From: Hexactinellida sp. DTS-2022
Lineage: Eukaryota; Porifera; Hexactinellida
Length of the DNA: 64,000 nt
Direction of reading: 5' to 3'
Assembly: GCA_028753945.1 (NCBI GenBank)
Contig: JAPNXP010000008.1
Coordinates: 4,464,001 to 4,528,000 of the forward strand
Positions 31,398-41,199 of this stretch are shown piece by piece; within the stretch, counting starts at the first letter, position 1, and each line of letters starts with the position of its first letter. The position numbers and the translations under genes are program-made. Below the pieces are notes generated by a model that was not told where the DNA came from, made no database searches, and saw only the letters and a list, made by a program, of their open reading frames with translations.

Positions 31398-32197
31398 TAC
31401 TTTAAGTTGGATTTCGCAAAGAATTTAAATGTGGGATTTGTAAAATGCTATTTTTAGATTTTTTGTTACTATTTTCAATTCACAGATTTAATAGGTTTTT
31501 AATCGCTAATAGGTTAAATATAATGTACTTTCATTAATGTTATATAATTTTTGTGGATAAATAATAAGATTGGAACTGGAATTATAAATAGTGCTGAATA
31601 ATAACTGTGTAATCAGTGCTAAGTAACATAACTTTCATTTTATACTTAAAGTACTAGACAAATTCTATTATTAGTTAAGAACTAAAGCGAACTTTTGAAT
31701 TTATTATATTAAACTTTATGCTTAATTTATTCGAATAATTTATTAATACATCAATTCTGAAAGAATGTAGTTTTACTAGTTTAGTGTTATTAGTTAATAA
31801 ACAATTCAAATAATAAGTTAACCCATAGTTAGCAACTCCATAGGAGAAATGGAATCTCATCATCTATAACATTACAATCTATTTTTTCATTTTAACAAGG
31901 GAATAGTATGTATATTGAGATCAGCTATTGACATTTCAATTTTAAACAACAACTAGTTGATATATAAATTCAGACTTACTAAGTTCAATAACGAACTTCT
32001 GTTTTAAATAAGCGCTCTATTTGTATCTACTAAATAGCATTTGCATATACACTTAACATATGATTAGCTAAGTTTAGTTGTACACTGTGTAACCGAGGAT
32101 ATGTCAAATGGGTATTTGCATAAATACAATTATTATAAGAGAATCCAAACATTTATGAACAAAAATACACAAAAATATAAATTTTAGTGCTTCCTTA

Positions 32198-32764
32198 TAC
32201 ACTAACCGGCCAAAAGTATTTGAACAGCAATAATATGAATTCATACATTTGAGGTTATACCAGCATAATAACATTAGTAGATGCTATAAAATGGCTATTA
32301 ACATGGAACGATATGTAAAGTATAATAAATCAGCAAAATTTTCGAATTTAAATTTTTATGGAGGCGTTAAACTCATTAAATATATAATTAACTAATTAAA
32401 TAATTAATTTGTGATCATTAAGATGCAATGTTAATTAATTAATTCTGATAGCGGATTTGTATTCCACATGGTTAACTTACTCTAAGTACATTATTTCAAA
32501 TCAATCCGAATATTTTCTACTGTGATACAGCCACATTTCCATTTGTGCCACTTATGCCACAAGTGGCACGTGGATGAAAAACTTGTGCCACTTCATGGAT
32601 ATTTTCTAAATTAATTGAAATCGCAATATTTTGTAATGTATATCTATAATAAGATATTTATAGTCATTTCAGAATAGTTTAGATAGCCGTTAATAAGTTA
32701 CCAGACGAGTATTGTGTGTGCATTAAAATTCCTATTGTTCAAATACATTTGGCTGGTTAGTGTA
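32198..32764. mobile_element. Non-autonomous Tc1/mariner-like element
   Basis: TA-flanked, ~565 bp. Left end CACTAACCGGCCAAAAGTATTTGAACAG and right end its inverted complement (tgttcaaatacatttggctggttagtg). 'CCAAAAGTATT' near the terminus is typical of Tc1-like elements. No transposase frame remains. The middle has a small inverted repeat (gtgccactt...aagtggcac, about 32555-32580). Confidence 0.85.
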
Positions 32765-33249
32765 TGTAGACTGTCTACAGTTATTTCTAAATGTAACAAT
32801 AATTCTCAAATTTAGTACATAATTATTCCGTTATACCAATAACCATCAGATATGGTACTGAAAGTTGTGCAATCGATAATAAATTTAATTATAGCATTAT
32901 TAAATTAAGTTAAAATTCCCTAAATAATTATATTGATTGATCGCATAATTAACAGGAAAGTAGTAAATATCTACAAAGGAATTATAAGTCAGTTATACTA
33001 GCTAATTAATTTGCATAACAAGGTTATATTATACCCAAATAAGTAATATTTGAACTGAAAGAGATTACTACCGAATAAGACAGAAATATTATGTATGGCC
33101 ATTTTGTGGAATTTAGAACTTAATGGCTAATTTTAGGAATAATATTGCTCTAATGCAAGTTAGTATTAATTTATAAGCTATATTAAGAATAAGCATTCAA
33201 TAGAATTGAATATAATCCTCCAACTTTACAGCTTATAAGAATATAACAA

Positions 33250-33426
33250 TACAGTAGATGTCGGATATAAGCACACCGGTTATAAGAACATATCGGATAT
33301 AAGAACACTATGTTGGAAAACGGTTGCTATGTCCCTATATAATTAATGTCGGTTATAAGAACATACCGGTTATAAGCTTATTAAGTGCAATTCCCGATAA
33401 TGTGCTTATAACCGGAATCCAATGTA
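33250..33426. repeat. Family D MITE, complete
   Basis: TACAGTAGATGTCGGATATAAG at the left and 'gtgcttataaccggaatccaatgta' at the right, with the full 'ctatgttggaaaacggttgctatgtccctatat' core. Confidence 0.8.
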
Positions 33427-33839
33427 GCAATAGAGGTAAGTAAACCGTCATACAACAGAACTAATAAATTTATAGCAATCGTTCCATTTAATACATATCA
33501 AAAAGAGCCAAAATCAAAATGCAAAGATAAATAAACAATGAGCATTTGCACATTACAAATAATAACTAAATTACAAGCGAAATTAAATTCAAATTATTAA
33601 TTCCAGTTATTGAAGCTTCAGAGGTTCCTAAAAGATGTAAATAATTAATTTAATTATACAATTATAATGTTCAGCTTTTAAGAATAATCGTTTGAAACAT
33701 TTGAAAATCCCATTAATGCAACTACAGCAAATAAATAGATTTTATTAATAAACTTACTAATGTGAAAGATTGAATCAATTATTGTGAAATTGTTCTTCAA
33801 TAATTTGTAGCTGCAACACCTTAAAAAGATAAGATTTTG

Positions 33840-34418
33840 TTAATAAAAGAAAAGAAAAATGTTGGAAAATGAGCCAAACTTACACATTCCTGAAAGTTGT
33901 AATTTATAAAAATATATTTCCTCAATTAAATTTTGTTTTTCTTCCAAAAGATAACATTTCAAAGAATTGAGAGAAAGTATAGTTTTCAAACCATTTCGTT
34001 TTGTCCTTATCGAAATAGATTTTGTAGATCTTGTTCTACCATCCTTCAACCAATCATACAAAGAACTAAACTTAAAATCAGTTTTTATTCTGCCAGATTT
34101 ATCTCGACCAGTTGACCCATTTCTTTTGTTACGAATATTTCGCAAAACATTATTTTCCAAACTTGTAAAATCATAATCCGCCAATTGTTTAAATTTAGTA
34201 ATTCTCCTAACTTTATGCATATTAACCTCAAATCGAATCCAGTTAACATTATAACACGTTACTTTTGTAGAAGAATCGCTTTTTAACAAATTAATAGCTT
34301 TACTACTGATTTTATTGTTGGGAATTTCAAATTCGAGCGAACCAGATAATTCATTAATACATTTGAAAACTAATACTGGGTTTTCCCCTGAATTTGTTGA
34401 AGAAATACAGTTAGTCAT
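33840..34418 (-). CDS. bZIP-derived protein, subfamily 3 (G-x7-G), likely spliced 3' end
   Basis: As one exon, 192 residues. N-terminal module SGSLEFEIPNNKISSKAINLL (25-45) and IRFEVNMHKV (61-70) shared with 10464; EHR-like FTSLENNVLRNIRNKRNG (84-101); Gly101-x7-Gly109; IKTDFKFSSLYDWLKDGRTR (111-130); basic STKSISIRTKR (131-141); coiled coil ending LLEEKQNLIEEIYFY (157-171). After LQLSGM a strong donor (T|gtaagt, exon end 33884) and a pyrimidine-rich acceptor (ttgcag, exon start 33810) suggest a 73-nt intron, giving the C-terminus SGMSTNY instead of the hydrophobic read-through tail CKFGSFSNIFLFFY. A second small intron may follow in the 3' UTR. TATA (about 34467-34479) ~55 nt upstream. Confidence 0.77.
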   Translation of the reverse strand: MTNCISSTNSGENPVLVFKCINELSGSLEFEIPNNKISSKAINLLKSDSSTKVTCYNVNWIRFEVNMHKVRRITKFKQLADYDFTSLENNVLRNIRNKRNGSTGRDKSGRIKTDFKFSSLYDWLKDGRTRSTKSISIRTKRNGLKTILSLNSLKCYLLEEKQNLIEEIYFYKLQLSGMCKFGSFSNIFLFFY

Positions 34419-34869
34419 TTCAAGTAGAATAAAAGTTTATTGTATTAATAATAATATAAGCAACCAATATATATAAATTAGACAGCCAAGTAAGCACTTA
34501 AATTGTAGTCATTTCGGAGCAAATTTCTTTCAAGTAAACCAAGATTTTAGCAATTTACGGTATTTTAATTAAGTAATTATAGTATGCTAAGATGCTAACA
34601 AATAACCTTTGCTGGAATAGACACTGCAACTAACTTTGGATCGATTTATGCGAATTATAAATGCTAAGCCAATGTGGTTACAATATACAAAATCAACCAA
34701 AATATAATAGAATTTTATTATTTATAATATTACCAATTATTCTGGTACATTATATTGGCTCATCAGTTTTACCAAAATAATTATGTTAATACCATGTTAC
34801 CATTCCCAACTTAATGCAATATAAATTTACAATTTATTTGTATTTATATAAATTTAATTAAAAAGTATA

Positions 34870-34975
34870 TGCAGTGTACTCCGCTTAATAGAGACACCGG
34901 TTAATAGATTTCTCCGCTTAATCGGGTTAAACCAACCTGGTCCCGAGGTGACTCTATTAAGCGGAGTCGATTGTA
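34870..34975. repeat. Family A MITE, short copy
   Basis: 'gcagtgtactccgcttaatagag' at the left and 'ctctattaagcggagtcgattgta' at the right. Same internal deletion form as 5293-5398. Confidence 0.8.
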
Positions 34976-35252
34976 ATTAATTTCTTGAGATATTAATAAT
35001 CAATAAGTTCAGTATAATATTCTAGAATCTAGAATAAGATAATCTTTTGTTTTTTATGACCAAACAGTATAATACGTATATAAATCCTAGTAGATATAAA
35101 TAAATACTAGAGATTAACTAAAACTTTTTCAAACCATAGCACAAAAGCCAAGAATATTCCAATGGATATCGACAAACAAAAAATACTTAATGAAAGTGTC
35201 CATGGATACATAGACTTGAAATTATACTAAAATTAACTTTTGAATTAAGACC

Positions 35253-35392
35253 GTTATAACGAAATGGATATTTCCTTGAAGAGCACTAAAGCAATATTAT
35301 TAATTTAATAATAATCGCTTATAACGAATATCCAGATATAACGAAGGAATTTACAGGTCCCAATCACTTCGTTATAACGGGAGTTCTCTGTA
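35253..35392. repeat. Family C MITE ('cgttataacg')
   Basis: Body with facing 'cgttataacgaa' and 'ttcgttataacg' units and the right end 'gggagttctctgta'. The left terminus is truncated. A second copy forms part of the composite at 52604-52820. Confidence 0.7.
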
Positions 35393-35611
35393 TTATTAGT
35401 GTTAATAATAATATTTTGTAATTTCAGGAGTGATGAGTATTACAGGAACATGGATTTGCTACAACAAAACATAACCAGTAATTACAACAAACACTAACCT
35501 AGGATTTATGTAATTGTAATATGTTATCATTAGTCAAGGAAATATACAGTATAATTAATGGGATGCTTATAAATAGTAAAATACACTGGACAGAGTCTAA
35601 TAATAACTAAT

Positions 35612-38600
35612 TCAGTTCTCAATTGTAAAGGGACTGTTGTCAATCTCAACTCCATGCCATTTGACACTTATGGTAGTTGGGCCTGCCTCCAATAAATCGT
35701 ACGTGACAGCAAACGTAAAATCCCCGTTATGTTTTACAGAAATAAATTCTGCCGGAAAGAATTTCCCTGTCACTCCGACTTGTACCAAACCAGACCCCCC
35801 AGCCTCGGTTGCGTCCACTATAAACCTCCCATGGGTCTCTAAATCTATGACTTTTACTCGACTGGCATCAGGGCTGCATCGAGTAACTGGAATCTGAAAT
35901 GGACTCCCTTCAACAACTTTTTCTGAGAAAGAAACATTTAGACTGTAGAACCCAGGGCATGTTGGTTTATAGCAAACCTTGTATACCCCATCTTCAACTT
36001 CAGTGCATTCAACCGGAGTTTGTGCTGGTCCTTCCAATGCTAATCCAATTGAACCGTCACCTGCATGCTTAGTATCGATATAGAACTCTCCTTGTTCGGA
36101 CACAATACAACCATCGAGCCCCGATCCATACAACTTTATAGAAGACTGGTCTATACCCGATACTTCGTAAGGAGAACTCTCTATTTCCTGTCCGTCGAGT
36201 AGAATCGATATTGTATATGTATTCGGGTCTGGAATCATATAACTGTAGGTGTAGATAGAGTCTGATACTTTATCTTTGTTGAATCTCAGCTTAATATTTG
36301 AATCTTTGCAAACAATTCGCACTAACACGTCTTCACATCCCGTTTTGGAGTTATCTACTGTAAAGTTTGTTTGTATGTTCGTTGGAATTTCTCTTTCTAT
36401 GCCAGGGCCATCGATAATAATCGCTTTTGGATCCACCACGCGAATTATATATGTATCAATGGAAATTCCTCCGTAATTAATTTGTAGCGTATATAATCCG
36501 GGTCGAATCGGTGAGTAATTCAACTGATAGTGAGTATCCGTTTTCGGAAGAAGGGTTACGTTTACATTTCTCTTCTTTTGGTTTTCAGCCATTAACACAG
36601 TAAGCTCACCGGGACCTGCTCCATTCGTTTTAACATCAACAATATTATTTCCGTTAACAATCCCCAATTTAAGCCCTGGACCACTGGCAGTAATAGCATT
36701 AGGATCTATCACAGGTACAGTGAATGGTGATCCGTGTACAGCAATGCCCACCATTGAGATATCAACTGTATACAGCCCTGGCTTATTCGGTATATAGGAT
36801 CCGGAAAGTGTAACCTCATCGAGAGTATCAAACTGCACTTTACAAACGGTACCATTTGGATCCTTTGTCTCACAGTTAACCTCACAGCGACCTGACTTCT
36901 CAATGTCTAAATATATCAGAGCTCGCTCCCCGATCAAACTGGGTTCACCCGACAAACCAGGTCCACTCGCGATAGCCTTTGTTACGTCACAAGCGTATGC
37001 AATATAAGGACTTCCAGGTACATCCTTATTGTCGAACTGTATTATTATCTTATAGGCGCCTATTTCAATCGGGAAGTATGTTACGTCACAAGACCCATCT
37101 CCGTGATCTTGGTAATCAGCATCGCATTTTGACGGTCCCTCAATCGCCATGTCAATACTACCATGGCCAGCCTCCCGTGTATCGATTGTAAACGTGAGAG
37201 AATCGTTAATCTGTCCACCGGTTAACCCCACTCCGTATACGCTAACAAAGTTAGAATCCCCTGTCTTGTCTGATACCACGACATTGAAGGGACTGCCTAC
37301 AATCGCCGTTCCATTAAAGCTCACTTCCGTTATATAATCACCAGCAACTGAAGGCACAAACACTACATCGAACTTTCCATCATCGGTCATGTTGACATTG
37401 AGATCGCTATCGATAAGCGGTCCCTTTGGTCCGGTCACCTCGATTGAGAGCTGACCCTCTAGATCACCAGTGTCTACTGTGAACGGACACGGATGTTCTA
37501 AATATAGCTTAGGGCCCTGTACACCTGGCCCGTAGGCTCGCACTACATTACTCTCATCCTCTTCGTTCCCATTCTCGTTTGGCAGAACATTAACTTTGTA
37601 GCGAGATGGAGAAATCGGTCCGTTTTCAGATTCGATATTAACCTCGTGTGTACCTGGCTCGTACACTTGGAAGCTACAAGTTATAACACCTTTATCAGAA
37701 TCTGGGGTTTGACAGACATCTAGCCTGTTGCCAGTTGGCCCTGTTAGGTACACTTTGAGAGGTTTCTGTGTGCTAGGGATGCTCGGTTGTATGTAGAACT
37801 CTGTGACTTCTCCTATAAGCACCTCACCATCCACACCGGGGCCGTATACCTGTAAGTTATCCTGACTTGTTTGCGGCGTATCTTGTGTATCCTGTGATAC
37901 CCCATTCTGTTGAATAGCAACCGGTTGAGCCACAAGGAATGCAGATAGGTATATCATCATGCTAGGTTCATCAAGCTTAGCTGCTAACAAATCTTCAGGG
38001 GATAACAATCTAGGGACCCCTAGGTTAGTGTATGCTATGTCAATAGCATCCTTAATGTTCTGAAATGTGTTGTCATTCGATAGTTTTTCTGCATTTCTGA
38101 ATGTCCCTGGGGCTAATACATCGCATAGTGCTGCTAATCTCTTTCCATCGGCCCAGTCGCTTGTGAAATTAACCGGTGGACCGACCACGTGATCGCTTAG
38201 CTTTGTTTGTAGCCATTTTAGTAGCGCTTGTTTAGCTGTAATTCCTTTGGCGTTTCCAATAATGCCCGCTTTGCGACACGACTGGTTAATTTGGTAGTGT
38301 TGGATAAGAGTCCAAATTAATCCGAAAACAAGCTTGGGATTGCCATCTACAATATCACAGGGACCAACTCCGATTAGTTTGACTTTCTCCTTTGAGATTA
38401 GTTGAAGGGCTTGTTGTACGTTTTCTAATTTCTGTGGTCGCAATTTGGGTTTTTTGTTGTAGCGACCAATCTTAGTTTCTGTCAACACCTCGATAAGTTT
38501 TATAAGTTTGACTCCATCTTGGATATCAGATAATAAGTCTGCAAATTCTACATCTTGATCCTTTAGCTGTTCATTACACCAACGTTTGAACGATTTTTCT

Positions 38601-38686
38601 TGTACGCTTTTCCATTCATCTTCAATGGGAATTCCTTCAGAATGTTGTAAGGACATTGTGCTTTTAGATTTACGTTTATGTAACAT
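35612..38686 (-). CDS. Filamin, short form (2 CH domains + 8 filamin repeats)
   Basis: Actin cross-linking cytoskeletal protein of 1024 residues in one uninterrupted exon. CH1 (about 25-130, FKRWCNEQL...GLIWTLIQHYQI) and CH2 (about 148-256, ALLKWLQTKL...NFTSDWADGKRLAAL) form a filamin-type tandem actin-binding domain. Eight immunoglobulin-like filamin repeats follow, most opening with a Gly-Pro-Gly-(V/L/I) motif (e.g. VYGPGVDG, AYGPGVQG, VYGVGLTG, ASGPGLSG, ASGPGLKL, IDGPGIER, LYGSGLDG); the last is recognised by GSGLVQVGVTG and ends almost exactly at the C-terminus. Vertebrate filamins have 24 repeats and Dictyostelium ABP-120 has six, so this is a short type. In the family, the last repeat usually dimerises. 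Intronlessness is unusual for an animal filamin and could mean retroposition or lineage-wide intron loss. Less A+T-rich than its surroundings, as expected for a constrained gene. Confidence 0.95.
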   Translation of the reverse strand: MLHKRKSKSTMSLQHSEGIPIEDEWKSVQEKSFKRWCNEQLKDQDVEFADLLSDIQDGVKLIKLIEVLTETKIGRYNKKPKLRPQKLENVQQALQLISKEKVKLIGVGPCDIVDGNPKLVFGLIWTLIQHYQINQSCRKAGIIGNAKGITAKQALLKWLQTKLSDHVVGPPVNFTSDWADGKRLAALCDVLAPGTFRNAEKLSNDNTFQNIKDAIDIAYTNLGVPRLLSPEDLLAAKLDEPSMMIYLSAFLVAQPVAIQQNGVSQDTQDTPQTSQDNLQVYGPGVDGEVLIGEVTEFYIQPSIPSTQKPLKVYLTGPTGNRLDVCQTPDSDKGVITCSFQVYEPGTHEVNIESENGPISPSRYKVNVLPNENGNEEDESNVVRAYGPGVQGPKLYLEHPCPFTVDTGDLEGQLSIEVTGPKGPLIDSDLNVNMTDDGKFDVVFVPSVAGDYITEVSFNGTAIVGSPFNVVVSDKTGDSNFVSVYGVGLTGGQINDSLTFTIDTREAGHGSIDMAIEGPSKCDADYQDHGDGSCDVTYFPIEIGAYKIIIQFDNKDVPGSPYIAYACDVTKAIASGPGLSGEPSLIGERALIYLDIEKSGRCEVNCETKDPNGTVCKVQFDTLDEVTLSGSYIPNKPGLYTVDISMVGIAVHGSPFTVPVIDPNAITASGPGLKLGIVNGNNIVDVKTNGAGPGELTVLMAENQKKRNVNVTLLPKTDTHYQLNYSPIRPGLYTLQINYGGISIDTYIIRVVDPKAIIIDGPGIEREIPTNIQTNFTVDNSKTGCEDVLVRIVCKDSNIKLRFNKDKVSDSIYTYSYMIPDPNTYTISILLDGQEIESSPYEVSGIDQSSIKLYGSGLDGCIVSEQGEFYIDTKHAGDGSIGLALEGPAQTPVECTEVEDGVYKVCYKPTCPGFYSLNVSFSEKVVEGSPFQIPVTRCSPDASRVKVIDLETHGRFIVDATEAGGSGLVQVGVTGKFFPAEFISVKHNGDFTFAVTYDLLEAGPTTISVKWHGVEIDNSPFTIEN

Positions 38687-39457
38687 TTTACAAATAAAAT
38701 ATTATAATATACAAGTAGAATAAGCTGACAAATTGAATGACTATTGATTGTCTTGTATTTAACTATACCGTTGTAAGCCTAGTAAGTTGTTCTTTCCAAA
38801 ACGTTATAATATAATGCCCATTGTAGGATCATACAGATAAGAGAAATTTGATACTATGGTATCAATATAGAATCCTTTTGAGTTCATATTAATTGAGTAG
38901 CAATTTGATTTATTGAATTAAACTCTTTATTAGTTGCTAATGCTTACAGTTGAAATTAATAATTATCTTATTGGTGTTTGCCACTATTAATTATTAATGA
39001 AAATACAAAGCGATTTCATATTAAGTATATTTAACAGCTGTGTGAATAGTTTTACAACGATTTGGTAACTAAGGAGATGTAATAGAAATGTTATTAGCAA
39101 TAAGTTGAGAATTGATTTTGGACAAAAACTTTTGGAAAGTGTAAAGGAAACCGGTGAATTATCTCAGAATTGAATAAGTTTTATTTCCTAAAACAATTTT
39201 CCAAATATGTAGATGTATCTAGAAATTATTTATGTATCGGCCAACACATTTTCTAAAATAATTTCATTTTTACAAACATCATAAATACACCATTGCGAAG
39301 CAGGGTTTTATATTGAAAGGTGTTTGCCGATATATAAATTAGTCCTTATTTGTAAGACTAGTTTGTGTAAAATGGCATTTTTGAAATCAACAATAAAGAT
39401 TACTATTTTATGAGAAATGAAAATCACAAGTCAATGACCAGACAATATAATAATTGC

Positions 39458-39530
39458 TACAGTAGAACCTCGTTAGTACGAACACCAGGGGACAGTATCT
39501 AAAATTACGAAAATTATTATTTCCCGAATT
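39458..39530. repeat. Family B MITE, left end
   Basis: TACAGTAGAACCTCGTTAGTACGAACACCAGG-type left end. The matching right end is not found. Confidence 0.65.
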
Positions 39531-40512
39531 TATATATACTTTTTGAGATTTATACTTTAAATTATTAGCATTGCAAACGATAGGGATTATTATATGTATA
39601 TATTAATAACAATTTTCCTGTGGTTATAAAATATTTGTGTCCAAATTCCATTTTGTGTAAATTGGCTTAATTCGAATATAATTGATCAGCTGTTATTGTT
39701 ACAAAGCAAATGAATTTCGTGAAATGCATAAATTAAATTAATCGGGAAGAAGTCTTTTTTGGTTACATTAATTAAAATAATTTGTATTTCTAGTAGGATA
39801 ATCAAGTTCATTAAAATACAAGGAAAAAATTCAAGTTCAAATTGACGTTCGTTTACTTCCATAAGGACAAACCATATAATATTATTTACGATGAAATACA
39901 GAATAAATATATTTAGATAACAAATAATTATACTACCTTTGCGATTATTCAGAATAATAGAAAGAACAATAAACAATAAAATGAATTCAAAATTGATATT
40001 TTCGTATTTATAACTTTGTAAAACTGTGGTTTGTCCTTGAGAAAATTATTAATTATTATTACGCAATAATATAATATATATTATTACTTTGCTGTCTAGC
40101 ATTAAATAGCATTCTGCATATATATGAATTTATATTGACGTAATTTGTTTACAAGTTTAATTCAATTATTGTTGAATCACCTCAGTCTACTAGTATTTAA
40201 GAATTGTCCTGTAATTACCCCTATTCCTATTTTCAATTTATTTCAAATCTAATAATTGAATTAGTCATATGTCACTTCGTTATAAAGGTGTTTACTTTAT
40301 TTTAGAGAAACATATTTCAGTCCCTTTCAAAGCCATTACAATAAAATGGCATTTACTATTTTATAGATACAATTGTTTCAAATTATCTTATGTTGCCTGC
40401 TACTTGATATTTACAGGAATAAGTTTAGGAATTATTTTTACAGAAAATAGGAACGAAACTACGCCATAGGAATCTGTGTATTATACAGCCATTTATAAAC
40501 AATAATACCAAA

Positions 40513-40548
40513 TACAGTAGAACCTCGTTAGTACGAACACGGTTACTT
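40513..40548. repeat. Family B MITE, solo left end
   Basis: TACAGTAGAACCTCGTTAGT...cgaacacgg, after which similarity stops. Terminal fragment only. Confidence 0.65.
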
Positions 40549-41199
40549 AATTAACTGTAGACTAGGTTTGTTAGCTTATGTTGTATGAGACTCTATTAAT
40601 TAATAAGTTATAAGAATTCTTTTAATCTGTAACTAAATCATATATTAAAAAGTACATACAACATGTAATACAAGTACATACAACATGTAATATAAGTAAA
40701 ATATTTTATTTTGAAAAGAAAGCCTAATCACATGAAGTGAATCAAGTGATATTCCTTAGGGTCCTCTTTTCTACAGAGAATACTGAGACAAAAACAAACA
40801 TAAAATAAATTAAGAACAAATAAATGGCTAACAAGAAATTGCTGAAGATTAAAAGAGCCTCGAACGGATTAGTAATATTATATACAAACAACAGACGCAA
40901 ATTCATTTACAACTAACACATTATATTAATTACAGTAATAACGACCGACATAACTGATAGTATCTTATAATTAAAATTTCAAATTAGTTCAAATTATTAA
41001 TTGCGTTTATTTTATTCATATTATTAATTTCGTTTATTAAATTCAAATTATTAATTGCGCAAATTATAAGATCTATAACTATAATTATCCCCGTTAGTAT
41101 ATTAGTGATTGAGATTTGTATACTGTTTAATGTTATAATAATTACAATACAGAAAGTAATAATTACAATACAGAAAGTAATATTAATTTAGTACAAATA

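Larger units (their letters stand above)
31375..33839. other. 2.5-kb intergenic region
   Basis: Contains the Tc1-like element at 32198-32764, a family D MITE at 33250-33426 and, near 33700-33810 on the minus strand, probable 3' exons of the 33840 gene. No other gene recognised. Confidence 0.5.
34419..35611. other. Intergenic region between the cluster and filamin
   Basis: Family A MITE (34870-34975) and family C MITE (35253-35392). This is the boundary between the bZIP-derived cluster and the conserved filamin gene. No gene seen. Confidence 0.5.
38687..41190. other. 2.5-kb gene-free stretch upstream of filamin
   Basis: The filamin promoter must lie at the left edge, but no clear TATA box is seen. 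MITE ends at 39458 and 40513. 'gggttttatattgaaaggtg...gccgatatata' at about 39304-39345 repeats a stretch near 24908-24948. Direct duplications at 40650-40690 (agtacatacaacatgtaata) and 41140-41185 (ataattacaatacagaaagta). No gene recognised. Confidence 0.5.

Noticed and set aside
35637-37337. Several plus-strand frames across the filamin gene
   Set aside because: Short antisense frames of a clearly coding minus-strand gene.
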